From contig NZ_CP141615.1 in assembly GCF_035593305.1 (NCBI RefSeq), forward strand, positions 1,612,001-1,676,000: a stretch of DNA of 64,000 nucleotides. Direction: 5' to 3'. This DNA is from Limnochorda sp. L945t. GTDB lineage: Bacteria; Bacillota; Limnochordia; Limnochordales; Geochordaceae. Position 1 is the stretch's first letter. Each line of letters starts with the position of its first letter. Under the pieces are notes generated by a model. That model was not told the DNA's origin and ran no database searches. It saw nothing but the letters and a program-made list of their open reading frames with translations. Position numbers and translations under genes: made by a program. Below are positions 16,832-25,869 of this stretch, one piece after another.

Positions 16832-18241
16832 TTACGAGAGCGCCCTTACATTCTTCGAGCCGCCCCGGCAAAAAGCGCGCCAGGCACGGTCGAGCAGTTC
16901 GGCAAACTCGCTGTGGAACCGCTCCGGCCCGAACCGGGCCGCATGCTCCATGATGGCGGCACGATCGAAGCCCGACTCGGTGGCTTCGAAGAGGTGCACG
17001 GCGCGGGCGACGGCGTCGACGGTCTGCTCATGGAAGAAGACGCCCGTGCGGCCCTCGACAACCGTCTCGGCCGCACCCCCTCGTGAGTACGCCACGACGG
17101 GACACCCCGCCGCCTGTGCCTCGACGGGAGCGATCCCAAAATCTTCATCGGCAGCGAAGACGAACGCTCGAGCGTTGGCGACATACTTCGGCAGAGCCTC
17201 GTCATCCACCGCTCCCAGGAACCTGACCTTGGGCCCCGCAAGGGCCTGGAGGTGGCGGCGTTCCGGCCCGTCGCCGACGACGAGCAGTGGCCTGCCCAGG
17301 CGGTTGAAGGCCTGCACCAGGAGGTCGACCCGTTTGTAGTCGACCAACCGCCCGTGGGTGACATAGTAAGTACCCGGTGTGATGGGAAAGCTACTCGCAC
17401 CCGAGCCGTCGAGCCCGCCGGGCATCCCATCCGGGCCAGGCGAGTCGTGCATGCCGGTCGACCCGACCGCGTTGGCACCGCGGCCACGTGCAGCCGCCCG
17501 AAAACGCTCCACGTCTACCGGGGGGTAGATCACGTGCGCCCGGCGCCGGTACGTCTTCCAGATACGGCGGGCCACGTAGCGGGAATTGGCCACCAGCACG
17601 TCGGGCCTCGCCGCGCTGGCCAGGTCCCACATACGGAGGTAGTGCAGGACGGCGGGCGTCATCAGGCGCTTCAAACCCCTTCGGAGCGGCTGTCGCCGCC
17701 GTCCTGCCCCTCTCCTGCCCTCCCACCCTCGCTGACCAGGGTCGGTAACAGCCGGACCATCCAGGTACTCATGATACAGATCCCAGGCGTAGCGCATCGG
17801 TGTATGGACGTAGCTGATGTGAAGCTGATCCGACCTCGTCAGGACGCCCTTGGCGACTGCGTGGCTGCTCGAGATGACGATGTCGTAGCCCGACAGGTCG
17901 AACTGCTCGATGACGTACGCCATGAGCGGCAGCAGCAGTCTGTGGTGTGACAACGCCCCAGGCAGGCGCTGCAACCCGGACGTCTCGACCCGGCACCGGC
18001 TTATCGGCGACCCCGTAAACGCTCGGGGCTGGTACAAGAGCGTATAAATGGGCGGGTACCCGAGGAGCTCGACGAGCACCTCGAGCACTCGCTCCGACCC
18101 GCCCCGGGTCACGAGCCAGTCATGCACGAGCGCGATCCTGGCGCCCTGAGGGCCTTGTCCCACGTCCTGTGTGACGCCTGCTCCCTGCCGCATATGGGGA
18201 AGGCCCGTATCCTCGGGCTTTCCCGTTGTTTGCGAACACAC
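16832..18241 (-). CDS. GT4 family glycosyltransferase (WbaZ-like)
   Basis: A 469-aa GT-B enzyme. ARIALVHDWLVTRGGSERVL opens the acceptor lobe, ISYVHTPMRYAWDLYHEYL is the signature of the WbaZ-like group, and the donor lobe has VTHGRLVDYKRVDLLVQAFN, LLVVGDGPERRHLQAL and EDFGIAPVEAQAAGCPVVAY (E-x7-E). GTG 18241 has AGAGAGG about 6 nt upstream; ATG 18193 is an alternative without a site. A ~50-residue insert rich in Gly/Ser/Pro separates the lobes. It is the first gene of the leftward exopolysaccharide operon. Confidence 0.86.
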   Translation of the reverse strand: MCSQTTGKPEDTGLPHMRQGAGVTQDVGQGPQGARIALVHDWLVTRGGSERVLEVLVELLGYPPIYTLLYQPRAFTGSPISRCRVETSGLQRLPGALSHHRLLLPLMAYVIEQFDLSGYDIVISSSHAVAKGVLTRSDQLHISYVHTPMRYAWDLYHEYLDGPAVTDPGQRGWEGRRGAGRRRQPLRRGLKRLMTPAVLHYLRMWDLASAARPDVLVANSRYVARRIWKTYRRRAHVIYPPVDVERFRAAARGRGANAVGSTGMHDSPGPDGMPGGLDGSGASSFPITPGTYYVTHGRLVDYKRVDLLVQAFNRLGRPLLVVGDGPERRHLQALAGPKVRFLGAVDDEALPKYVANARAFVFAADEDFGIAPVEAQAAGCPVVAYSRGGAAETVVEGRTGVFFHEQTVDAVARAVHLFEATESGFDRAAIMEHAARFGPERFHSEFAELLDRAWRAFCRGGSKNVRALS

Positions 18242-18249
18242 GGCGGCCT

Positions 18250-18585
18250 CTCTACGCAGCCCATCCAGTTATTGCCATCGGGAGCGGGCCGCCTCGCTGT
18301 GCCCCCACACGGTTCGACGCAAAGGTACGCAATGCTTCCGGGAGGTTCCTGCGGCGAACCGGTGCCACCTCCAGAAACCCGCTCCTCGACGAGCAGTGCT
18401 GCAGCCTTTTCAGAACAGGTATCCGCCACTCCAGCGTGAACCACCGGCCGTCCGGCAGGTGGGTCGGCTTGTCGCTGCGCACCCGCCGGCGAATCCCCGC
18501 CGGCCCGGCCTGCTCCCGCACGTCGACGAAGAAGATGATGTGACAAAGGCGCCCGGCATGATGGCCCGCAGGTCCTGGATGGCCA
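18250..18585. other. Stretch with no assignable gene
   Basis: A minus frame (18614-18252) contains CHIIFFVDVREQAGPAG and KPTHLPDGRWFTLEWRIPVL, which look protein-like but match no family I know and lack a start site. Probably another gene remnant upstream of the exopolysaccharide operon. No clear operon promoter was identified. Confidence 0.35.
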
Positions 18586-18589
18586 TACC

Positions 18590-18854
18590 TCAGGCGGAGT
18601 CGAGAGCGATGCAAGTCGGGAAATCACTTGGCGGCACCTGCCCGCGTGGGTCATGAGGCGGAGGGCTCGCCACCGTGCTGGCTCGTCCGGGGCCGAGCAT
18701 CGCCATGAGCGTGATGGCGAGGAGAAGGGCCGGGAATGTGTACAAGGCATCCATCGCTGAAGCCAGCACGGAGTCCGCCCAGCCACCGTGGTAACCGCTC
18801 AGGATACCAAGCGGCACTCCAGCCCCCAGCGCCAGGGCCGATTTAGCCGGTGCG
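18590..18854 (-). pseudogene. Second copy of the DppC permease fragment with a 418-bp internal deletion
   Basis: Identical in layout to 4790-5464, but the sequence jumps from the equivalent of 4891 to that of 5301 at a shared gccaccgtg (18669-18677). The frame therefore passes from GILSGYHGGWADSVLASAMD and LLAITLMAMLGPGRAST straight into downstream flank. The membrane core is lost. The missing DppC N-terminus is the same as in the first copy. Confidence 0.8.
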
Positions 18855-19230
18855 CTACCGCCGGACTCTCGGGTCGATCCATGCGGTCATCACGTCTGTG
18901 GCCAGGCTCGTGGCAACCACGATCAGGGTGAAGAAAGCCAGGCCCCCCTGCACGGCGGGGTAGTCCCTCGACTGGACGCTCTGCAACAGGTAGCGCCCCA
19001 GTCCGGCCACGCAAACGTGGTCTCTGTCACCACGCTGCCGCCGAGCAGCAGGGCGCTTTGCACCCCCAGCATCGCGACTGCGGGGATGAGCGACGGGCGC
19101 ATCGTGTGCTTCCACAGTGTCGCCCCCTCCCCAAGCCCCTTGGCCCGGGCGGTTCGCACGAAGTCCGCCTGCAGCGTCCTCAGAAGGCCGGAGCGCACCA
19201 CCCGGAGGTAGACCCCGGCGATGCAGAACC
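18855..19230 (-). pseudogene. DppB-type permease C-terminal half with a frameshift
   Basis: One frame carries VYLRVVRSGLLRTLQADFVR, TARAKGLGEGATLWKHTMRP and LLLGGSVVTETTFAWP, the EAA loop and membrane segments of DppB/OppB. Near 19010 the reading shifts to another frame continuing LGRYLLQSVQSRDYPAVQGG and VAFFTLIVVATSLATDVMTA to the stop at 18855. The N-terminal half is absent. It continues further than the copy at 5487-5572, which was cut by an IS. Confidence 0.8.
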
Positions 19231-19367
19231 CCTTGCCCGGTCCGACCGATGCCACCAGGCTGGAGCCCGAGGAACCGCTCGAACCCAGCGGCCGTCGCGC
19301 TCCGGCGACACCCATTGGAAGGAGCCGGATGCTCGTGGTCGGGCGACTTTGAACCGGGCGGGGTCTA

Positions 19368-19640
19368 CTACAGCCGTGGTAAGTACCGTCTGAACGGGTG
19401 AGTGTCTGTCACAGATATATCTGTCATCGGCGTTCTTCCGCCGTCGCGCCGAAGAGGCTCCGCTTGGCTGCTTCGATGTCTTCGGGGTCGACCACGACTC
19501 CCTTGAGAAGCCCCTTCAGGGGCGTTCCCGCCGAGGAACCGGGGCGCTCGCCCGGCGTTCCAGCGATTGACCGAATTAGCTCTTGCTTTATGACCCGAAT
19601 CTGTCCTTCCAGGCGCTGCACTTCCCGCAGCGCCTGGGCA
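19368..19640 (-). pseudogene. Decayed copy of the PIN toxin/antitoxin module of 27356-27987
   Basis: The antitoxin body (ALREVQRLEGQIRVIKQELI, then GLLKGVVVDPEDIEAAKRSL) is present from about 19640 to 19424 but its N-terminus is replaced by unrelated sequence. The toxin begins MTDISVTDTHPFRRYLPRL and stops at 19368: a deletion joined the start of the PIN gene directly to sequence near its 3' half, removing about 230 bp relative to the other copy. Neither product can be functional. Confidence 0.75.
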
Positions 19641-19903
19641 AGCCACCTCGCATCCGCACAGGGCGTAGGCCACCCGGTTGCGGCCCCTAACCAGGGTGAG
19701 GCGGCGGCACCCACCGGAGCAGCGGGACGCCCGTGCGAAACAGGACCGGGCAGCGTCCCGATGACCCCGTCCGGCGCGTGATCTGAACGGGTCGCCTGCT
19801 TCAAGGGTGGCTACGTGCACCAGCTCCGTCGGGCGCAACCCGTGCGCTTCGGCCCGCAGCTGGCTCGGCCCGAGCCTGCCCATCTGAAGCAGCACCCCTC
19901 AGG

Positions 19904-20659
19904 CTAGCTTCGGTAGCCCCTCTCCCGCCACTCAAACTGGGTGGGCCTTCCCGACTCGTCCACCTCCGTGACAGTGGTATGGTCGACCCAGTCGCCCGTG
20001 TTGACGTAGAATGAGGGCTCATCATCTGGCCCTTTGGGACTGTGAATGTGACCGAACAACACAAGGTCGAACCCCGCCTCCTTCAGCCGAATGGCGGCGT
20101 CTTTCCATCGTCCGAAAATCGCCGGCTCGTCTGCCCGCCCCACCGCGCTGCGGCCCGTCTCGGGCGCAAGGCGCTGGAGGAACCGTGTGGCCGCCTTCCA
20201 GGTATCGACCGCGACCTTCCCCACGTCGTAATTGAGGAACTTGCGAATCCCCGCCAGGATGTCGTACCCACCGTTGAACAGCGGGTCATAGTAATGTCCG
20301 TGCTCGATACGGATCCGCCGCCCGCCCAGGTCGACCACCTCAAAGGGGTAGACGATGCGCACGAACGGTCGTAGGTCGATCGGCCAGCCCCGGAATGCGA
20401 TGTCGTGGTTGCCCACCACGTAGACCAGACGAACCCCCTGCAGAGGCGCTTGCAGGAGCGCCAACAGGGCTCGTTTGGACGACGCCGATACCTCTTCGCC
20501 TTCGATGGGAGGCAGGTCCAGTACATCGCCGTTGACCACCAGTGTGTGCGCTTCCCGCCGTACATAGAGGAGGAAGTCTTCGAACTGCTCGAACTTGGAC
20601 TCCTTCTGCCACCGGTCCACATGCAGGTCCGACACCACGACCAGTTTTCTGCCCGCCAT
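19904..20659 (-). CDS. Calcineurin-like metallophosphoesterase
   Basis: A 251-aa cytoplasmic phosphoesterase with all five motif blocks in order: SDLHVD (about 10-15), NGDVLDLPP, VGNHDIA, HGHYY and GHIHSPK (near 205). These supply the Asp, His and Asn ligands of a dinuclear metal centre. ATG 20659 is used because motif I starts 9 residues later; the site upstream (GGGGG) is weak. Substrate unknown: it resembles UDP-diacylglucosamine hydrolases in motif order but lacks the HGD block, so a generic phosphohydrolase call is safer. Confidence 0.85.
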   Translation of the reverse strand: MAGRKLVVVSDLHVDRWQKESKFEQFEDFLLYVRREAHTLVVNGDVLDLPPIEGEEVSASSKRALLALLQAPLQGVRLVYVVGNHDIAFRGWPIDLRPFVRIVYPFEVVDLGGRRIRIEHGHYYDPLFNGGYDILAGIRKFLNYDVGKVAVDTWKAATRFLQRLAPETGRSAVGRADEPAIFGRWKDAAIRLKEAGFDLVLFGHIHSPKGPDDEPSFYVNTGDWVDHTTVTEVDESGRPTQFEWRERGYRS

Positions 20660-21387
20660 TTCGCCAACCCCCAATACAAGCGGGTTACGGCCGGAGACGG
20701 CAGTAGCCGGAAGACGGCAGGAGCTGGAGCCTGCTAGTTTCGACACCGGCCATGAGAGACGTCGCGCGGCGATGACGGAAGCGTAGAAGTACCTGCACGT
20801 CTAGAGCGGGTCGCCTGCGCCAACTCAGAGGCGCAAGCACCAGCTTGTCCGGATGCTCCGGCAGGACAATTCGACGCCACCTCGCATACCCCTTGGCGCC
20901 GGTCCGACGCCGAACGTGTCTTGAGGAGTTACCGTACCGGGATAACGTCTCATGAGTCGTGCGGAACGGGCGACGCGCGCAGCTCTCCCGAGGCGACGCA
21001 CGACCCCGGTCCCTCTGTGAACCGAGTACCAGTGCCGCTGGTCGTCCCCGCACAGCCGGTATCCCCAAAAACGGGCCGAGCCACATCGAGGCGCTGGAGG
21101 TCCTGGCCCGGTTCATCGGGGGGTGGAGAGGAGCGTCCTGATTCTGTCGGCTCTGGGTCTGCCTTCGCCGCCCGCGTCGCCGTCGACGAGCCGCCTCAGG
21201 GAACGCGCGTGATGGCCCGCGAGGATCGGGAACCCAGACGAACCACGGTGAAGGGAACGTCGAAACTGAAAGCCGTGCGGATGCCGAGCCTCTCCCGGGG
21301 CGCCTTGCTGCGGGCGATACGGCAAAGCGGCATGCCGCAGCGCGTCAGCCGGCCAGGGACGAGGCAGGGTGCAAAGCCCGCCGCCCA
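20660..21387. other. Stretch of debris, including a repeat of the BtuF-like gene end
   Basis: No intact gene. 21075-21210 repeats the last part of the BtuF-like gene and its downstream flank (7126-7245): gaggcgctggaggtcctgg, then tgattctgtcggctctggg. A minus frame at 20910-20770 reads YARWRRIVLPEHPDKLVLAP, protein-like but unassigned. Confidence 0.55.
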
Positions 21388-21700
21388 TTACCCCTCCGCA
21401 AAAAGCTCGGCGACCCGTACGGAAAACCCCGGGATGGCTCGGTCGGTGAGCGCATCGCCCGCTTCGAAGACCTGAGGCCGATGGGGATGGGCATAGACCT
21501 TGACGCGGCGGCGGTCCGGGTCGACCAGCCAGACGCTTTTCGCGCCCGCCGTAAGCCAGGCTTCGATGCGCTCTTGCACCTCGCGGAAGGTGTCGCTCGG
21601 TGAGGGGATCTCGATCCCGGGCGTGGATGGCAGGCCGGGCTCCGGCCGCCCCTTTGCTGCCAGGACGAGGCCGGGGCGCTGCACCGACCTGTATCACGCC
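21388..21700 (-). pseudogene. C-terminal fragment of a Uma2-family protein
   Basis: Minus frame with PGIEIPSPSDTFREVQERIE, AWLTAGAKSVWLVDPDRRRV and VYAHPHRPQVFEAGDALT: the Uma2/DUF820 C-terminal half (EVxSPSDT, YLxAGVxxVWLVDP). The N-terminal half is missing, complementing the N-terminal fragment at 7391. The ATG at 21684 is internal chance; no site precedes it. Confidence 0.75.
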
Positions 21701-21776
21701 GGGCGCCTCCCTCGCCACTTCGGATCGAGCCTCGCCGTGGCACCCGGCTGAGCCGGCTCGTAAAGACCGAATCCGC

Positions 21777-22049
21777 TCAGTGCTGCGAGGAAAGCGGCTC
21801 CACAATCGCTGTGGCCGCGTAGCCAAGTCTCCGCAGATAGGTGATACAGTCGTCCCACGTCAAACCAAACGCCAGGACATCCGCCAGTCCCAGGCGGGCC
21901 ACAATGTCGCCAACGGTCTCGATGTCTTCCCCGCCAAACTCACCGTCCATAAGAGCCCGCTCGGCCCAGTCGACCAGGTCCTTGAGAGTTACCCGCTGCT
22001 GCAAGTATGCGGTCAGTTTCTGGGCTACAGCCTCTCGGGTCACAACCAT
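21777..22049 (-). CDS. Small hypothetical protein, second gene of a coupled pair
   Basis: A 90-aa acidic helical protein (VTREAVAQKLTAYLQQRVTL, then DLVDWAERALMDGEF). Its ATG overlaps the TAA of the upstream gene (TAATG at 22051-22047), showing translational coupling. It resembles small partner proteins that accompany toxin-like genes, but no family name is certain. The intact frame and codon usage argue that it is real. Confidence 0.6.
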   Translation of the reverse strand: MVVTREAVAQKLTAYLQQRVTLKDLVDWAERALMDGEFGGEDIETVGDIVARLGLADVLAFGLTWDDCITYLRRLGYAATAIVEPLSSQH

Positions 22050-22357
22050 TACGACACCTCTCCGTTCCCCACCCGCATGTGTCCGGTATCTACCGGATGT
22101 TTCTGGTGCACCTCACGAAGCCGCCCATCGGCATCGTAGATCTCCTGGCGAAAAGATGTCGTTCGCTCAAGAGCGTCCACTTCCTTGCCGTACCGGGCTC
22201 GCCAGCCCGCACGCCCGGAAACGTCATACCAGTACCTTCTGCCTCCGCCCTCGGTCTGTTCCCACGCTGCGAAACAGGCGCGAAGTGCCTGCCTCCAGTA
22301 CACCAGCGAGGTACGTTGTGGCCCGTATACCTGTGCCCGGCGACCCCAACGGCTCAT
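22049..22357 (-). CDS. Small hypothetical protein, first gene of a coupled pair
   Basis: About 102 aa from ATG 22357, rich in Arg, Trp and Tyr (basic, compact). The second half, SFRQEIYDADGRLREVHQKH and PVDTGHMRVGNGEVS, looks like a conserved domain with a charged His-Pro-x-Asp-x-Gly-His end. The frame is open to 22444, so the start is uncertain (AGGGCGGGG precedes ATG 22357 closely). Together with the 21777 gene it may form a toxin-antitoxin-like unit; that is inference from size, coupling and location only. Confidence 0.5.
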   Translation of the reverse strand: MSRWGRRAQVYGPQRTSLVYWRQALRACFAAWEQTEGGGRRYWYDVSGRAGWRARYGKEVDALERTTSFRQEIYDADGRLREVHQKHPVDTGHMRVGNGEVS

Positions 22358-22732
22358 CCCCGCCCTGCGTATGGAGGCGCGCGGGAGCCATGATAGGTCT
22401 CCCACAGGAGCCGGAAGAAAGGGGCGAGGGGCGGGTGGCAACAACTGGAATGTGGCCGGGTTGGTCGGTCGCCGCTAACATCGCCGCGGGATCCCTAAGT
22501 CTGCCTTTGTGCGAATCAGCGGACGAAGGCCTCCGGCCTGTCGGCCAGCGCGTCCGCCACCCACTGGGCGGAAGTGGGGCGAGAGTATTCTGCCAAGTGG
22601 GTTCCTGGGACCGGAAAGACGGGTAAAGAGCGAAGAGGGCCCAGCGGCTGGACGACGGGCGGTAGAGGGTGTATCCTGAAGGGGACCTGTGGTAGGAGAT
22701 TCCCACTCATCCTGAAGGGACGTGGGCTCCCC
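22358..22732. other. Leader region without a gene
   Basis: No credible gene. From gcggctggacgacgggcgg (about 22640) to the AbrB start it is nearly identical to 48880-48945, i.e. the upstream region belongs to the duplicated AbrB/RelE module and probably holds its promoter. Confidence 0.5.
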
Positions 22733-23008
22733 ATGGCCACCGCCACCCGAAAGCCCGTGCCCGTGCGGGTGGACAGCAAGGGACGCGTGATGCTGCCGGC
22801 TCACTTCCGCAAGGCGCTGGGCCTGGAGCCGGGCGACACCCTGTTCGCCCAGCAGGTGGGCCGTACCCTTCGCCTGGCGAAGGCCGAAGACCCCATCTTG
22901 CTGCTGTGGCAGCACGCGGAGAAGGAGTACGCCGAGGGGCGCACCGTGACCCTGGAGGAGTTCGCCGCCCAGGAAGGCCTCGACCTGAATGCCCCGCAGG
23001 AAGGATGA
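22733..23008 (+). CDS. SpoVT/AbrB-type antitoxin
   Basis: A 91-aa DNA-binding antitoxin. The N-terminal swapped-hairpin domain is clear: VPVRVDSKGRVMLPAHFRKA, LGLEPGDTLFAQQVG. A charged C-terminal tail (ILLLWQHAEKEYAEGRTVTL, EEFAAQEGL) should bind the toxin. ATG 22733 is taken; in the sister copy (48946) the start is an ATG 21 nt upstream that is ATC here, with GGAGA before it. It overlaps the downstream RelE-like gene by 20 bp. Confidence 0.82.
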   Translation: MATATRKPVPVRVDSKGRVMLPAHFRKALGLEPGDTLFAQQVGRTLRLAKAEDPILLLWQHAEKEYAEGRTVTLEEFAAQEGLDLNAPQEG

Positions 23009-23363
23009 GGGCCGCAAGCCGTCCCAGTCTCCTGGCCTCGAACCGTCCCCGCCTGCGCCTTACCAGGTGCGGCTGTCCTCGATAGCCGTCAAAGAGCTGA
23101 AAGATCTGGGGCCCTTCGAGGCAAAGGCGGTGCAGGCGCTTCGTCGGCTGATGGAACACCCCATGGCTGGCCACCCGTTGACCGGGGAACTGAAAGGCCT
23201 GCGTTCCCTGGAGTTCTCCCTGCCTGGAGGGGCCTACAGGGCGGTGTACGCGGTGAAGCCCAAAGAGCGGGTCTGCCTGGTGGTGATCGTCGGCCCCCAC
23301 GAGGGTCTCTACGAGCGGGCAGCCCGGCGGGTGGCGGCGCTGCGCCGGACGGGGGAGCTGTAG
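22989..23363 (+). CDS. RelE/ParE-type toxin partner of the AbrB antitoxin
   Basis: A 124-aa protein; the core from about residue 27 (YQVRLSSIAVKELKDLGPFE, then RLMEHPMAGHPLTGELKGL and SLPGGAYRAVYAVKPKERVC) is a RelE/ParE fold with the expected Arg/Tyr strand GAYRAVY. The C-terminus HEGLYERAARRVAALRRTGE is complete here, whereas the sister copy (49226) is frameshifted at that point. It probably acts on RNA or gyrase and is neutralised by the 22733 product. Confidence 0.8.
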   Translation: MPRRKDEGRKPSQSPGLEPSPPAPYQVRLSSIAVKELKDLGPFEAKAVQALRRLMEHPMAGHPLTGELKGLRSLEFSLPGGAYRAVYAVKPKERVCLVVIVGPHEGLYERAARRVAALRRTGEL

Positions 23364-23552
23364 GGGCCCTCGAAGGCTACCCCCGGCCGGCGTGGGTCTC
23401 CCCGGGCTTGGCCACGGCTGGTCTGCCTGGGCGTTCAACCCATGCCGGGTCCTGTAGAGGCGCTGAGGCGGCTGCGGCGCCCCATCCGTTCCTTCGCTCC
23501 GCCCAGGGCCCCGTTGGGATCCGTCGAAATGGGGTCATCGGAAGGGGGTCGG

Positions 23553-24338
23553 ATGCCCGTGGTCGGCCGACTTCGGTCGATGGGGCGGAATGCTGCCGTC
23601 ACCGCGGCGATGCTGGCCGCGCTGCCGTCCCTCGCGGCGGCAGGCCCGGTGCCGGCCGACTGGCCCCGGGTCACCACCGAACACTTCGTCGTGGTCCACC
23701 CGCCGGCCTACGGGGCAGACGCTGCCGTCATCGGAGGCTTCGCCGAGGAGGCGTGGACGCTGTACCGGCAGGTGCTCGGGGCCGACCCGCCGGCCGGGGT
23801 CCTGATCTACCTGTACGACCGGGAGCGGTTCCCGCGGGAGCCGAGCACGGCATGGGCGGAGCACGACCCCCCTTCCCTGCACATGCTGGCTCCGTCGGCG
23901 CAGCCGCCGAGGGAGCGGAGCTGGCAAGACCGCCTCTGGTACCGCAAGAACGTGGCCCATGAATTCGGACACGTGGCGCTGCACACGGTGGCACCGAGGG
24001 CGGGGCGGATGGCCCTGTTCCTCTTCCAGGAAGGCATCCCAGAGTATCTCTCGGTCTACCGCATGGGGCCGCAGGTGCGAGCCAAGTACGCCGGGTACGA
24101 GGAGAGCCTGCGCAGCCGGGCCAGGGCGGGGCGGCTGGCCTTTCTGCACTTCGAGGACGACTACGGGCTGGCGGCGCAGTTCATCTGGTTTCTCGAGGAG
24201 ACCTTCGGAGCGGGGGCGTCCATCAGGGTGTGGCGGTCGGCGGCACCCTCGTGGAGCCAGGCCATCCGGGAGGAGCTGGGCGTCGACGTCCTGGAACTGG
24301 AGGCGAGGTGGGTGAGGTGGGCCGCCTCGCGGCGTTGA
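23553..24338 (+). CDS. Secreted gluzincin-type metallopeptidase-like protein
   Basis: A 261-aa protein with a signal peptide (residues 1-30, ending LPSLAAAG). The zinc motif HEFGH lies at 136-140 and a downstream EGIPEY about 20 residues later supplies the third ligand, as in the MA-clan/peptidase_MA-like family. ATG 23553 has GGAAGGGGG five bases upstream. It forms a tandem with a longer paralogue starting 21 nt before its end. Likely an extracytoplasmic peptidase; substrate unknown. Confidence 0.75.
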   Translation: MPVVGRLRSMGRNAAVTAAMLAALPSLAAAGPVPADWPRVTTEHFVVVHPPAYGADAAVIGGFAEEAWTLYRQVLGADPPAGVLIYLYDRERFPREPSTAWAEHDPPSLHMLAPSAQPPRERSWQDRLWYRKNVAHEFGHVALHTVAPRAGRMALFLFQEGIPEYLSVYRMGPQVRAKYAGYEESLRSRARAGRLAFLHFEDDYGLAAQFIWFLEETFGAGASIRVWRSAAPSWSQAIREELGVDVLELEARWVRWAASRR

Positions 24339-25558
24339 CGAGGGTGGTGCTGGCGGCCCTGCTGCTGGCGGCGCCTCAGGGGTCGGCGGCGGTGCGCTGG
24401 CAGCGCGTGAGTGAAGGGGACTTCGCCGTCTCCTTCACGCCCGGCGACGAGACCGCCGCCCGCAAAATGCTGGGATGGGCCGAGCAGACACGGGCGATAG
24501 CCGGCCGGGTACTGCAGGCAGCGTCGCTGCCGGGGGCTCACATCTACCTCCACCCGTCGAGCGACTGGAAGCACTCGCCGTACTCGTCCTACGCCGACGG
24601 CTCGTCCAGGGCGGTCCACTTCCTGAGCCCGTCGGAGGCGCCGCGGGGAGTCGACGACGTCTGGTACTTCAAGAACCTCATCCACGAGTACGTCCACATC
24701 GCCCACGCCTGGGTGCTGGGCCGCAAGTGGTGGGGCTACCGGGAGACCCCGTCGTGGTTTCGGGAGGCGCTGGCCGAATACGCGTCGGTGATGGCGTCGA
24801 CGCCGGAGGTGAAGGCCGCCTACCGCGGCTACCACGACCAGATGCGCCGGGCGGTCGAGGCGAGCGACACGGCCTTCCTCTTCAAGGGCGACGTTTATGC
24901 GTGGGGCGTCTTTTTCGGGGCGTTCCTCACCGAGCAGTGGGGGCAGGACGCCCTGGCCCGGGTCGTGCACAGCCGGGCGCGTAGCTTCGAGGCGTCGCTG
25001 GAGGAGCTCACCGGACTGGACGCTATCGGGCTCGAGCGTCGGTGGATGGAGTGGCTGCCGACCTATGTCGAGACGGTGGACTGGCCCGGCACGCGCGTCG
25101 GAGGGGAGGGCGGACGACCTGGTGAGGCCGGCCATTCCCGGGGAAATGGTGAACCGCAGCGGCCGTCGCCGGGGTCGTGGACGGCGGCGGAGCGGCGGCG
25201 ATTCCGGGTGGAAGACCCCTCTTTTGTCTTCTGGCCGGGAAGCGGACGGGCCTTTGTCCAGATCGTCCTCACGGCGAGGGTGCCCGTCCCCCGCGAGGAG
25301 CTGGAGCGGCTCATCGAGGGGCCGGGTCTCTCTCCCGTCGTCATGGCGACGCCGGAGGAGATCCGGCAGCGCCAGAGCGAGTGGGCGGCACAGAACTTCG
25401 CGGCGGTGGTGCGGGTCGACATCCCGGTGCGGCAGGAAAACGGCCAGTGGGTTTCCGCGGTGCCCGTCACCCTGCGCACCCACCCGGCTCTGACCCTGCA
25501 CCTGGTCGACGTCCAGGGGCACTGGATCGAGGCCTCCCTGGCGTGGCTGGATGAGTAG
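24317..25558 (+). CDS. Secreted HExxH metallopeptidase-like protein with C-terminal extension
   Basis: About 413 aa. Signal peptide RLAALTRVVLAALLLAAP then QGSAA. Zinc motif HEYVH at 123-127 with WFREALAEYA downstream as the Glu ligand. A second domain (about residues 290-413; FRVEDPSFVFWPG to WIEASLAWLDE) has no recognised fold. It overlaps the end of the upstream paralogue; GTG 24317 is the favoured start (GGAGG region upstream), with GTG 24308 and TTG 24335 possible. Paralogy with the 23553 gene is visible around the zinc motif (DxWYxKNxxHE). Confidence 0.72.
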   Translation: MGRLAALTRVVLAALLLAAPQGSAAVRWQRVSEGDFAVSFTPGDETAARKMLGWAEQTRAIAGRVLQAASLPGAHIYLHPSSDWKHSPYSSYADGSSRAVHFLSPSEAPRGVDDVWYFKNLIHEYVHIAHAWVLGRKWWGYRETPSWFREALAEYASVMASTPEVKAAYRGYHDQMRRAVEASDTAFLFKGDVYAWGVFFGAFLTEQWGQDALARVVHSRARSFEASLEELTGLDAIGLERRWMEWLPTYVETVDWPGTRVGGEGGRPGEAGHSRGNGEPQRPSPGSWTAAERRRFRVEDPSFVFWPGSGRAFVQIVLTARVPVPREELERLIEGPGLSPVVMATPEEIRQRQSEWAAQNFAAVVRVDIPVRQENGQWVSAVPVTLRTHPALTLHLVDVQGHWIEASLAWLDE

Positions 25559-25665
25559 GGAGAGGACTCCCGCTACTCGACGGGGTGTCAAGGCCGGTCT
25601 AGATATGGTCCATGGGGCCGGTTTGAAAATACGACCCACCTGTCTTCATGTGATTCAGGGGGATG

Positions 25666-25857
25666 TCAGCGGTACACGTCCCGACGATGGCCAATGTGAA
25701 GCACCGTGACGCGTCGGCTTTCATCGTCGACGTCGTAAATGACCCGGTAGTCGCCAACTCGGAGGCGCCACCCGTCGCGACCGGTGAGCTTGCGGACGCC
25801 CGGTGGCCTTGGGTTATCAGCCGGGTCCCTCATGGCGTCGCGTACCCGCGGGTACAC
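25666..25857 (-). pseudogene. RelE-family toxin, N-terminally truncated
   Basis: The frame PRVRDAMRDPADNPRPPGVR, KLTGRDGWRLRVGDYRVIYD and HIGHRRDVYR is the C-terminal two thirds of a RelE/YafQ-type toxin, 63 aa instead of ~85-90. The first strand and helix are absent and no antitoxin precedes it. Similar pieces occur at 31438-31560 and 39658-39870. Confidence 0.75.
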
Positions 25858-25869
25858 CTCGAGCGGCGG

